From Azophilus sp965215035 (GTDB taxonomy: Bacteria; Pseudomonadota; Gammaproteobacteria; Pseudomonadales; Azotimanducaceae), in contig OZ244040.1 of the NCBI GenBank assembly GCA_965215035.1, forward strand, positions 2,604,001 to 2,668,000: a DNA stretch of 64,000 bases. Reading direction: 5' to 3'. Position numbers and translations under genes: made by a program. Under the pieces are notes generated by a model. That model ran no database searches. It saw only the letters and a program-made list of their open reading frames with translations, and had not been told where the DNA came from. Below are positions 51,949-59,918 of this stretch, one piece after another. Every line of letters starts with the position of its first letter. Positions within the stretch are counted from its first letter, which is position 1.

Positions 51949-52997
51949 TAGGCGATGCGCCGCGACGCCAGCAGGCCCAGGGCGATGAGCGTAGCAAGAC
52001 CCAGGGGCACCCACCACAGGTGCTCCAAGGTTCCCTGCTCGACCCCGGAGCGCGCGATGCCGATGAAGTTGAAGTAGGCCGCATAGACAGCAACCGCGAG
52101 CAGGACGCGCCCGTAGCGCCCACTGCGCGGACGGGTACGGCCAAGGGGGACGGCAATCAGGGCCAGCAACACCGTTGACACGCCGGTGGACAGGCGCCAC
52201 TGCAGCTCCGCCCGGTCGTCGTCGAGCGCGGAACCCATTAGCGGCCAGGTTGGTATCGCCTTCGGCTTGTAGCCCACCGGGTCGGGCGTCAGGGTGGGTG
52301 TCCAGATCGAGAACCGACGAAACTGGGCGATCAAATCCGGGTCGTCGCGGGTCTGCCTGTAGACGAAGGCGTCGTCGAGTTCCAGCAGGTGCGCGTCCGG
52401 CTTGGCGTAGGACAGCAGCCGGCCCCGGTTGCCGGAAATGACTTCCAAACCCGCTTCGTTGCGGGAGCGAACAAAAACGCCGACGAGTTCGCCGCTTTGG
52501 GCGTTGCGATCCTCCAGGAACACCATGCGCTCTGCGTCGCCGTACAGGTGAAACTGCCCCGGGGCGATGTCTTCCAGTTCCGCCGCCGCCTCCGCTTCGG
52601 CCTGAAACGCATACAGCCGGTCGTAGGCCCAGGGCCGCACGAACAGCGACAGCAGGCCGACGATGAGGGCAACCGTGATGGACAGCCAGATGACCGGTGC
52701 GACAATGCGCCACTCGCCGACGCCCCCGGCCTTGAGCGCGGTGACCTCGTGGTCGGAGTAGAAACGGCCGAGGGTGACGATCATGCCGATGTACAGGGCG
52801 ATTGGAATCAACACTTCCAGGGCGATGAGCACTTTGAGGCCGGTCAGTACGGCAACCGCGGAAGCGCTCAGCACGCCCTCGTTTGCGTCTGCGAGAAAGC
52901 GCGTTAGGCTGTAGGCCATGAAGATGCCGACCAGCAGAGCGACCACCGCAAGCAGAGGCTTGGCCACTTCGCGAGCCAGGTACCGGTGCACAATCAT
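51948..52997 (-). CDS. LptF-like permease of a LptFG-type ABC transporter
   Basis: 349 residues from the ATG at 52997. The opening MIVHRYLAREVAKPLL and LYIGMIVTLGRFYSDHEVTALKAGG are characteristic of LptF, followed by a periplasmic jellyroll and helices near the C-terminus (VSTVLLALIAVPLG). Pairs with LptG; the ATPase (LptB) is not in the window, so it would share the cellular LptB or use one elsewhere. Its 5' end overlaps, on the opposite strand, the probable start of the lptA-like gene by about 80 bp. Confidence 0.88.
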   Translation of the reverse strand: MIVHRYLAREVAKPLLAVVALLVGIFMAYSLTRFLADANEGVLSASAVAVLTGLKVLIALEVLIPIALYIGMIVTLGRFYSDHEVTALKAGGVGEWRIVAPVIWLSITVALIVGLLSLFVRPWAYDRLYAFQAEAEAAAELEDIAPGQFHLYGDAERMVFLEDRNAQSGELVGVFVRSRNEAGLEVISGNRGRLLSYAKPDAHLLELDDAFVYRQTRDDPDLIAQFRRFSIWTPTLTPDPVGYKPKAIPTWPLMGSALDDDRAELQWRLSTGVSTVLLALIAVPLGRTRPRSGRYGRVLLAVAVYAAYFNFIGIARSGVEQGTLEHLWWVPLGLATLIALGLLASRRIA

Positions 52998-53502
52998 CGG
53001 CCGGGTCGTTTGTTGGTCGCTGTTGTCATGGGTACCTGGCGGGTCGAGTGCAATGGCGGAATCCGCGCCTCCGCTCAAAAGCGAGCAGGCGCCCATAGTA
53101 ATTCGGGCCGACCGGGCCTGGGAAGGGGAGGGTGGCGATGTGCTCTATCTGGCCGGCAACTTCGAGATACGCTCGACCGACTGGGTGGTTACGGCACAGG
53201 ATGCCGAGGTGCACGGACCGGTGGAGGATCCGGAGCGCATTGTCGTGACCGGCCGGCCGGCTAGGATAGCGTTCGAAAACAACGGTACCCGGATTTCGGG
53301 GCGGGGGGGACGCATCGTCTACCGGTACCGGGAAGAGGTGATCGAACTGTACGAAGATGCCGTGCTCGAAGGCGAGGATGTGTTGATGACCAGCTCGGCG
53401 ATCGTCTACGACCTGGGCAGCGAGCGCCTGCGTTCCAGCGGCTCGGACGGCGTCGAGGTTATCCTGCGGCGCAACGGCGACGGCAACGGCAACGACGACT
53501 GA
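52918..53502 (+). CDS. LptA/OstA-domain periplasmic protein
   Basis: 194 residues if started at 52918; the hydrophobic segment IIGRVVCWSLLSW with GGSSAMA after it looks like a signal peptide with a long basic n-region. Without it the only later ATG (53053) lacks a signal. The OstA beta-jellyroll runs from about residue 56: QAPIVIRADRA, VLYLAGNFEIRS, DWVVTAQDAEV, ISGRGGRIVYRYREEVIELY. LptA-like proteins bridge the periplasm for lipid transport. Divergent from lptF, with overlapping 5' ends. A 43-bp fragment of this gene is found at 15243. Confidence 0.8.
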   Translation: MKMPTSRATTASRGLATSRARYRCTIIGRVVCWSLLSWVPGGSSAMAESAPPLKSEQAPIVIRADRAWEGEGGDVLYLAGNFEIRSTDWVVTAQDAEVHGPVEDPERIVVTGRPARIAFENNGTRISGRGGRIVYRYREEVIELYEDAVLEGEDVLMTSSAIVYDLGSERLRSSGSDGVEVILRRNGDGNGNDD

Positions 53503-53537
53503 AACCGAATGATCGCAGAGCGGGCGCCGCTGGCACC

Positions 53538-54299
53538 CTACCGCCCGGCCTCGGCGGAGAGCCGCGAGTCAGCCCGCCACCAGCCGGGCACGGCGACCCT
53601 GGCGTACTCCAGATCCTTGGCGTCGTCGATTTCACACCAGCCGTGGCCCGCCGTGTCAACGGTGCCGACCTGCCCTTGGCGGGCTAGCAGGTCCACGGCG
53701 GACAGGTACCAGCGCTTCAGGGTCGATTCGTCCAGCATCATGGCTTCGAGCTGCGTGCGAAACAGGCCGACACCGGCGCGGCGGAACAGGATCATGCCGA
53801 TGGATTCACCGTCCACCTCGCCGATCGCCAGTTTTTTGTCCACCCGCCGCAGTGTGCCGCTGTCCACGATCACCTTCATATCGTCGTCGTCGTAGTCGTC
53901 CTTTTGGTTGGTCACCAGGGTGATGTCATGGGCATCGCCGGTGCCGATCAGGCGGCGGAATACCTCCGGCTCGAACATGGTGTCGCCATTGATCAGCACG
54001 AAGGGGTCCGTCATCTCGTAGCGCAGGATCCAGCAGGTGCCCAGGTTGTCGCAGTGGGCGTAGAACGGGTTGTGGGCGATGCGCACCGGCAGCTTGCGAA
54101 ACCGGCGCACGATGTTCTCTACCACCCTGGCCTGGAAGCCGGTGGCGACCACCACCTCGCTGGCGCCGGCGGCCGTCAGCGCCTCGAGTTGCCACTCCAG
54201 GGCCGTCCGGTCGCCCAGCCGCAGCGCACATTTCGGCAGGTTTTCGGTCAGGGGCAGCAGCCGTCTGCCCTGGCCGGCGCTCAGGAGAATTACCTTCAT
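53538..54299 (-). CDS. Sugar-phosphate / alcohol-phosphate nucleotidyltransferase
   Basis: 253 residues. The NTP-transferase signature LLSAGQGRRLLPLT is at residues 5-18, DTMFEP gives the metal-binding region (GDTMFE), and GEVDGESIGMILF and WCEIDDAKDL complete the fold. The subfamily resembles cytidylyltransferases for choline-P, inositol-P or similar alcohols. It may make the CDP-alcohol used by the transferase at 48431. Start overlaps the stop of the GMC gene (ATGA). Substrate is inferred. Confidence 0.83.
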   Translation of the reverse strand: MKVILLSAGQGRRLLPLTENLPKCALRLGDRTALEWQLEALTAAGASEVVVATGFQARVVENIVRRFRKLPVRIAHNPFYAHCDNLGTCWILRYEMTDPFVLINGDTMFEPEVFRRLIGTGDAHDITLVTNQKDDYDDDDMKVIVDSGTLRRVDKKLAIGEVDGESIGMILFRRAGVGLFRTQLEAMMLDESTLKRWYLSAVDLLARQGQVGTVDTAGHGWCEIDDAKDLEYARVAVPGWWRADSRLSAEAGR

Positions 54300-55972
54300 G
54301 GACAGCTCTTCGTCGCTACGGAAACGGGGCGGGCGGCGACCTTACGCGAAACGAGGTGGTCCTTCAATCGGTGGGCAAGCGCTAGGATCGTCAAGGTGGG
54401 ATTGGCCCAGCCGCCGGTGGCGAACACGGAGCTGCCGGCGATGTACAGATTCTGATAGCCGTGTACCGCGCAGTTCCTGTCCACGACGCCGGTTCTCGGG
54501 TTGTCGCTCATGCGCGTTGTGCCCATGTGGTGGTAGCCGCCGATGGGGTGGTTGCTGACTGTGAGGTCCGCGGGCCAGGCCAGGGATCCATCGTCGAGCC
54601 AGGGCTCCGCTTCGAAGCGGCCAAGGCCGAGGCGCGTCAATTCGCCATCCAGGGTCTCGCCGAGTTGGCGAAGCGTGTGCTTGTCCTGTTCACCGAGACG
54701 CCAGTCGAGATCGGCGCTGGGATAGCCAAGGGCATCCCGGCGCTCGGAGAGTCGCACACGGCTGCTCGGGTTGGGGGCCTGCTCGGCCCGGATCATGACG
54801 CTCAGCCGGTGGCCCGGCAACCGCGCCTGGCCTCGGGTCAGACTGGCTATCAAGTAGCGCTGATAAAAGGTGTCCAGGCTCCGGTAGGCGTGCCACAGGT
54901 GCCGGTTTTTTCGGTTGGGGTGCAGGCGGTGCTTGAGATCCTGGTACAGCTTTTGCGCGGCGGGCACGCCCCGGCGCGGGTCTCGCTGCCATCTGAAGGT
55001 CAGGGCGGTGTTCAGTATGCCGAGCCTGCGTTGCGCCGTTGGCGCAGGTGCCAATACCGGGGCGATGGGCGTGCCGCCTGGCCGCGGGCGTTCCGTAAGC
55101 GCGGTGGGGTCGGGGAAGCGTTTGCGAAAGCGGTTCCATAGATCATAGGCCCTGGCCTTGGCCGAGTGCAGCCGCCCCAGCCGGCCATGGGCGTGTTCCA
55201 TGAAGTAGCGGCCGACCTGGTCGTGCCGGTTGCCGATACCCGCCGCTTCCACGTCCCGCGAGACCAACAGCAGCCTGGCGTTCTCGATTCCGCCGCAGGC
55301 CAGAACATAGGCCGCTGCGCGAACCTTGCCCCGGCGCCCGTCCAGGCCGGCGATAGCCACATGGTCCAGGCAGCCGGCATTCGCCTCGGCCTGTAGGTGC
55401 ACGGCGTTGGCATGAAGCACCACCTGCACATCCGGGCTATGGAGGACATCTCGGGTTCGACCTGCGCTGAAGCGTTCCCGAACATCGTCGAAGCGCCAGA
55501 ACTTGGTAACTAGGCGGTCCGGGTCGAACGGTGGCGGATCGACGCCCAGGGACTGCCATAGCGGGTCGCCGTATTCGAATGGCCCGATCTCTAGGTCCCG
55601 ATGCGTGGCGCGATAGTGTGCGGCCAGATCCTCCCTGGAGATTGGCCAGCCACTGTGCGGCACCCAGGCACGGTTCGAAAAGTCGATGTCGTCGAGCGGG
55701 GCACAGCGTCCGCCCCAGATGTTGGTGGTGCCGCCGAAAAAACGCAGGCGGCTGCTGTGCAGGTCGTAGTAGGGCATGCCGATGTTGTCGCCGGTCCCTA
55801 GGGATTGCGTCACCGGATCGTGGTCCAATCCGCCGCTCTCCAGCAGACAGATGTGCAGGCCCCGTCCAGACAGCCCGCGAGCCAGGGTGATACCGGCGGC
55901 ACCGGCACCGACGATGCAGATGTCGGCGGCCAGCGTCGTGCCGTTGGGAATGGCCGCAAAATCAGTCAGCAT
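54296..55972 (-). CDS. GMC-family FAD-dependent oxidoreductase
   Basis: 558 residues. FAD-binding CIVGAGAAGITLARGL near the N-terminus, FFGGTTNIWGGRC, and the C-terminal GGYHHMGTTRMS, VHGYQNLYIAGSSVFATGGWANPTLT, with the HH/N pair of GMC enzymes. Oxidises a primary or secondary alcohol. In this cluster it could oxidise a sphingoid or head-group alcohol. Overlaps the hydroxylase stop by 11 bp upstream and the NTP transferase downstream, so strictly co-translated. Substrate unknown. Confidence 0.87.
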   Translation of the reverse strand: MLTDFAAIPNGTTLAADICIVGAGAAGITLARGLSGRGLHICLLESGGLDHDPVTQSLGTGDNIGMPYYDLHSSRLRFFGGTTNIWGGRCAPLDDIDFSNRAWVPHSGWPISREDLAAHYRATHRDLEIGPFEYGDPLWQSLGVDPPPFDPDRLVTKFWRFDDVRERFSAGRTRDVLHSPDVQVVLHANAVHLQAEANAGCLDHVAIAGLDGRRGKVRAAAYVLACGGIENARLLLVSRDVEAAGIGNRHDQVGRYFMEHAHGRLGRLHSAKARAYDLWNRFRKRFPDPTALTERPRPGGTPIAPVLAPAPTAQRRLGILNTALTFRWQRDPRRGVPAAQKLYQDLKHRLHPNRKNRHLWHAYRSLDTFYQRYLIASLTRGQARLPGHRLSVMIRAEQAPNPSSRVRLSERRDALGYPSADLDWRLGEQDKHTLRQLGETLDGELTRLGLGRFEAEPWLDDGSLAWPADLTVSNHPIGGYHHMGTTRMSDNPRTGVVDRNCAVHGYQNLYIAGSSVFATGGWANPTLTILALAHRLKDHLVSRKVAARPVSVATKSCP

Positions 55973-56696
55973 GGCGGCGCACCCGTTCGTTCCAGCGTTT
56001 CAGGTTGGCCACCGGCCGCCGTACGTAGGCGCTGGCGCGCAGCAGCGCAATCAGGGCCCGGCGGCAGGGCTCCGCCAGGCCGTCCAGGGGGCGGTCGAGA
56101 TCCAGAAACAGCACGACCCGGGGCTCCGGGGTGGCGTTGTGCACCTCGTGCTCGAACGTATCGTCGAAACACAGGCAGTGGCCCGCCCGCCAATGGCGCA
56201 CCTCGTCGCCGACCCGGAGCCAGCAAGCCTCCGCCCGAGCTGGAATTCGCAAACCTAGGTGGCAGCGCACCACGGCCTTGGTGGGACCGCGGTGGGGTGG
56301 TATGTGGTAACCGGGTGCCAGGATGGAGAACCAGGCGTTCTGCAGATTCGGCAGGCCATCCAGGATCTCGGCGGTGCCTGCGCAGGCGCGGCAATTCTCC
56401 TCGATGCGCTCGCCGAAGACATAGAAAACATAGGTTTTCCAATGGTTGCCGAAAGAGATGCGCACCTGATCCGGGGACATCTGATGGAAGGCCGGAATCG
56501 CCTCGGGGTGCCGCAATACCTTGTCTAGGTCGTCGCGGATCGTCCGCCAGTTGGCTTCCAGCACGCGCACTTCGGGAAAGTCTTCCGGGGGCAGAAAGGG
56601 TGTGGTCGGTACGGTGGAATGGCGGGCGAGGAAGCGATCGGTGGCGCGCAGGAACACCTTGCCGAGCCGGACGCCAAGCCGCGGGCTAGCCGGCAT
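55962..56696 (-). CDS. Aspartyl/asparaginyl beta-hydroxylase-type Fe(II)/2-oxoglutarate dioxygenase (LpxO-like)
   Basis: 244 residues from the ATG at 56696. Asp/Asn hydroxylase fold: FSILAPGYHIPPHRGP (metal His), VRCHLGL, CFDDTFEHEVHNAT and VVLFLDLDRPL; arginine and histidine ligands are in place. The LpxO branch of this family 2-hydroxylates the acyl chains of lipid A. Next to ceramide genes the likeliest target is the N-acyl or sphingoid chain of the sphingolipid, a known modification in bacteria; that is inference. An upstream ATG at 56783 adds a non-homologous tail. Confidence 0.83.
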   Translation of the reverse strand: MPASPRLGVRLGKVFLRATDRFLARHSTVPTTPFLPPEDFPEVRVLEANWRTIRDDLDKVLRHPEAIPAFHQMSPDQVRISFGNHWKTYVFYVFGERIEENCRACAGTAEILDGLPNLQNAWFSILAPGYHIPPHRGPTKAVVRCHLGLRIPARAEACWLRVGDEVRHWRAGHCLCFDDTFEHEVHNATPEPRVVLFLDLDRPLDGLAEPCRRALIALLRASAYVRRPVANLKRWNERVRRHAD

Positions 56697-56917
56697 ATCG
56701 CACCAAGCCGCGCACCGGGTTCGCGAATTTGGCCGGTTTTCCGTCGATTGCCTTGCCACCGGCAAAGGCTGTTCCGGGTACAAGGCGCCGGCTGATCGGT
56801 TTTAACTTGCAACCCACTCTGCCTGGAGGCTTTTTTCTGGCGCAGTTGTTGACTGAAACAGCGGGCTTCATGTTTCGACTTGCGGGCGGGTTGTAACCAG
56901 GAATCCAGGCACTTGCT
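56697..56917. other. 221-bp gap within the sphingolipid operon
   Basis: Between the second NTP transferase gene and the hydroxylase gene. I see no gene, clear hairpin or promoter consensus; a second promoter for the downstream genes is possible. Confidence 0.4.
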
Positions 56918-57688
56918 TCAACATCCCAATAGCCGCTCGGCGAGGGCGAGATCGGCACTCGTGTCCACATCCACGGCCGCCAATTCATCGTCGACCTCGA
57001 CCCAGCCAATGCAGCAGCCGGCGGCTCGCGACAGCGTGGCAAACGCATCGGCGATGCGGAGCCTGCCGCCGGCGTAGCGCAATAGGGTGCCTATGCCAAG
57101 TCGTCCGGCAATGCGCCAGGGCCGCTTCCGGTCGCGTTGCACGCTCGACCAGAAGAGCACCGCGTCGCGGGCCCGCCGGTTGCGCAACAGGAACAGGTTT
57201 GTGCCGCAATAGCCGCCCTCGCTGAACCGCAGGCGGGTGCGCCTGGTGTCGGGAAGACGCTGCATGACGCGCTCGTAGGGCACCAGGCCGACCACCGCGT
57301 GGGCGTCTGTCGCGTTGGCGGTGGCCACGAACTGCTCGACGGTGGCGGGTGCCAGCAGGGCATGATCGCCGCTGGTCACCAGCACCGGGTAGCGGTCGAG
57401 TTCGTCCAGTGCCCGCAAGGCGCTCTCTGCGGGCCCGCCGGCAGGCTCGACCCAGGTGTAGTCGCCAGGCTCCAGGATGGCCCGGAACGCTCTGGAGCGC
57501 CGGCGCACGCTTGCGTCCGGCCCGGCGATAACACCGCTCTCGATACCGCGCGCGGCGCGCAGGGTTGCGATTACCCGGACGATGCTCGGCTGCCCCGCGA
57601 CCGTGGCCAACACAGACACCGGCACACCCGCTTCCCTGGCAAGGAGGCTGCCTTCGGGCCGCTCGCCGGCCAGCACTATGGCCCGCAT
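56918..57688 (-). CDS. MobA-like NTP transferase family protein
   Basis: 256 residues. Begins with AIVLAGERPEGSLLA, a variant of the LAGG signature, and has VTSGDHALL and VDVDTSADLALAERLL, in keeping with a molybdopterin-guanylyltransferase-like or sugar-nucleotidyltransferase fold. SEGGYCGTNLFLLR is a substrate-site feature of phospho-alcohol transferases. A second NTP transferase in the cluster suggests two activation steps or two head groups. Overlaps the stop of the bCerS-like gene's neighbour by 13 bp (57676-57688). Confidence 0.75.
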   Translation of the reverse strand: MRAIVLAGERPEGSLLAREAGVPVSVLATVAGQPSIVRVIATLRAARGIESGVIAGPDASVRRRSRAFRAILEPGDYTWVEPAGGPAESALRALDELDRYPVLVTSGDHALLAPATVEQFVATANATDAHAVVGLVPYERVMQRLPDTRRTRLRFSEGGYCGTNLFLLRNRRARDAVLFWSSVQRDRKRPWRIAGRLGIGTLLRYAGGRLRIADAFATLSRAAGCCIGWVEVDDELAAVDVDTSADLALAERLLGC

Positions 57689-58815
57689 GACCCGTCCAGG
57701 CTCTTTTGGTAGAGGCGGTAGCGCTTGATGCTGGTGCCGCCGAGGCGTTCGACAATGCTGCGCATTCCGCTATTGTCCTTCAGAATCCAGGACAGCTCGG
57801 CGCTGACCACGCCGCGCCGTTGCGCTGGACCATCTAGGCTGTGGATCAGAGTCACCGCGATGCCCGGGCCGAGTGCGGTGTCCTGCAGATCCTTGCGCAC
57901 CCCCATGAGCGGCACGCGCACCGAGCTGGGGAACCTGACCTTGAGCCGCCAGAGCAGCTTTGCCCATCCGGTTGGAAACAAGCGGCCGTTCAGATCGCGA
58001 ATGGCTTCGTTGATATTGGGCAGCGCCACGATAAAACCCGCCGGCTCGCCATCCAGTTCGGCGATGCAGATGAAGTCCCGGGGCACCACGAACAGCAGCA
58101 TGTTGCCTATGGCCTTGAACTCGGCTGCCGTGAAAGGCACGAAGCCCCAGTTCCCGGACCAGCCATCGTTGAAGATTTGGCGCATGACTTCCAGTTCCGC
58201 CGCCTTGTCGGCGCGGTTCAGGCAGCGGATCACCAGGCGCTGGCCGAGCCGGCGGCGCAGGCGGCGAATGGCCCCGGGCTCGGCGTAGCCGGGCTGCATC
58301 CGGTAGGCGAGCAGTTCCTGACAGGGGCCATAGCCCGCCGCTTCCAGATGTCGATGATAGTACGGGCGCGCATGGCCCATCAGGAATGCCGGTGGTGTCT
58401 CGTATCCCTCGTAGAGCAACCCCAGTTCCTGGTTGATATTCAGGTTTAGGGGTCCGACAACGCCGGTCAGGCCGCGTTTGCGCAGCCAGGCCTCGGCGGT
58501 GCTGGTGAGCGCATGGAAAACCTCGGCGTCGTCGCTGCCCTCGATCATGCCGAAGAATCCCCGGCCATCGCCGTGCCGTTCCAGGTGCAGCGCGTCCACC
58601 TGGGCGCTGATGCGGCCAACGGGGATGCCGTCCCGGCAGGCGATCCAGGCCTGCCAGTCGAGGTGCTCAAAGACGGGTTCCCCTGGTGAGAGCGCCTGTA
58701 GTCGTTCCAGGATCAGCGGCGGTACCCAGGCGGGGTCGTCGCCGTAGATGGACCAGGGCACCCGGATGAATTGCTTCAGCATGCGCCGGCCCGACACGGG
58801 ACGTACATCGATCAT
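57676..58815 (-). CDS. Bacterial ceramide synthase-type (bCerS) GNAT-fold N-acyltransferase
   Basis: 379 residues. Opens with MIDVRPVSGRRMLKQFIRV and YGDDPAWVPPLI; this long GNAT-like family (often annotated only as hypothetical or dATP pyrophosphohydrolase) contains the bacterial ceramide synthase. Further motifs are ACRDGIPVGRISAQVDA, GPLNLNINQELGLL and GISVTL-like GIAVTLIHSLDGPAQRRGV. It would N-acylate 3-oxosphinganine, the step between SPT and CerR. It is the first gene of the minus-strand half of the island. Family recognition is good; chain specificity is unknown. Confidence 0.82.
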   Translation of the reverse strand: MIDVRPVSGRRMLKQFIRVPWSIYGDDPAWVPPLILERLQALSPGEPVFEHLDWQAWIACRDGIPVGRISAQVDALHLERHGDGRGFFGMIEGSDDAEVFHALTSTAEAWLRKRGLTGVVGPLNLNINQELGLLYEGYETPPAFLMGHARPYYHRHLEAAGYGPCQELLAYRMQPGYAEPGAIRRLRRRLGQRLVIRCLNRADKAAELEVMRQIFNDGWSGNWGFVPFTAAEFKAIGNMLLFVVPRDFICIAELDGEPAGFIVALPNINEAIRDLNGRLFPTGWAKLLWRLKVRFPSSVRVPLMGVRKDLQDTALGPGIAVTLIHSLDGPAQRRGVVSAELSWILKDNSGMRSIVERLGGTSIKRYRLYQKSLDGSCGP

Positions 58816-59087
58816 GGCCGCCGGATCCTGGAGAACCCGCGGGTCGAGGCCAGGCGCGGGCGGGGTGGGGTCTCGTTCATGGGCGGCATTCTATAACGAC
58901 CGGGGGTGCCGGTGGCTTGATCGTCGGCACTCGATTCGCATCTGGCGTGCAGCTTGTCTCAACGCGAATCGGATGCTGTTTTGCGTGGCCACCGGGCGGC
59001 ACACTTGCCCGGTTCCGGGCGGGTTGCGGTCGGTGGGTGCCTCCGCCGGGTGTGGCCTGGACGGGGCCTGGCCCGCCTAGGGCCGGG

Positions 59088-59912
59088 TCAGCCGATCACC
59101 CTGGTGTCGATCAGGCCTTCGTTCAGGGAACCGGAGCGAAATCCCGCTAGGTCGAGGGCGACGAAGCGGTAGCCGCAAGCCCTGACGGCACGCCGCAATT
59201 GGTCGCGCAGCTCCAGGGCGCGCGGCAACTCCCCGTCGGCGACCTCCAGCCGGGCAACATCCTCGTGATGCCGGACCCGAAACTGCCGGAAACCGAGTTT
59301 GCTTAGCGCCTCCTCGGCCTGCTCGACTTGGGCCAGGCGCTTCTCGTCGATGTGCGACCCGTAGGGAAAACGGCTGGAAAGGCAGGCCGACTGGGGCTTC
59401 TGCGCGTTCTGAAGGCCCAGTTCCGACGCCAGCGCACGCACATCCGCCTTGGTAAAGCCGGCGTCGACCAGGGGGGACTGCACGCCGTAATCCCTTGCGG
59501 CCTGGAGACCGGGCCGGTGGTCGCCAAGATCGTCGGTATTGGTGCCGTTGGCAATGTGCGCATAGCCTTCGTTGCTGGCGATTTCCCGCAAGGCCGCATA
59601 CAGGGAGGTCTTGCAGTGAAAGCAGCGGTTGACCGGGTTGGCCCGGTAGGCGGCCTTGGTCAGCTCGTCGGTGACGATGACCCGATGTTGCATGCCCAGG
59701 CTTGCGGCGAGTTCCTGGGTGAGTTGCAGGTCGCTGCGCTTGAGGCTCGGGCTGGCCGAGGTTACGGCCAAGCTGCGCGTACCCAGAACCCTCGCTGCGA
59801 CGAATGCCACAAGAGAACTGTCGACGCCGCCGGAGAAGGCGACCAGCACGCTTCCCAGCCGCCGCAGCCGATCTTGCAGGGCGGCGTATTTGTCGTTCGG
59901 CATTGGCGGCAC
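59088..59912 (-). CDS. larE: ATP-dependent sacrificial sulfur transferase LarE
   Basis: 274 residues (second ATG three codons on). PP-loop ATPase signature VAFSGGVDSSLVAF at the N-terminus; CFHCKTSLYAAL; and the sacrificial cysteine in KPQSACLSSRFPYG. LarE donates its cysteine sulfur to the nickel-pincer nucleotide precursor P2CMN. It follows larB by 6 bp. The pincer cofactor route also needs LarC, which is not in the window. Confidence 0.9.
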   Translation of the reverse strand: MPPMPNDKYAALQDRLRRLGSVLVAFSGGVDSSLVAFVAARVLGTRSLAVTSASPSLKRSDLQLTQELAASLGMQHRVIVTDELTKAAYRANPVNRCFHCKTSLYAALREIASNEGYAHIANGTNTDDLGDHRPGLQAARDYGVQSPLVDAGFTKADVRALASELGLQNAQKPQSACLSSRFPYGSHIDEKRLAQVEQAEEALSKLGFRQFRVRHHEDVARLEVADGELPRALELRDQLRRAVRACGYRFVALDLAGFRSGSLNEGLIDTRVIG

Positions 59913-59918
59913 GATTGT

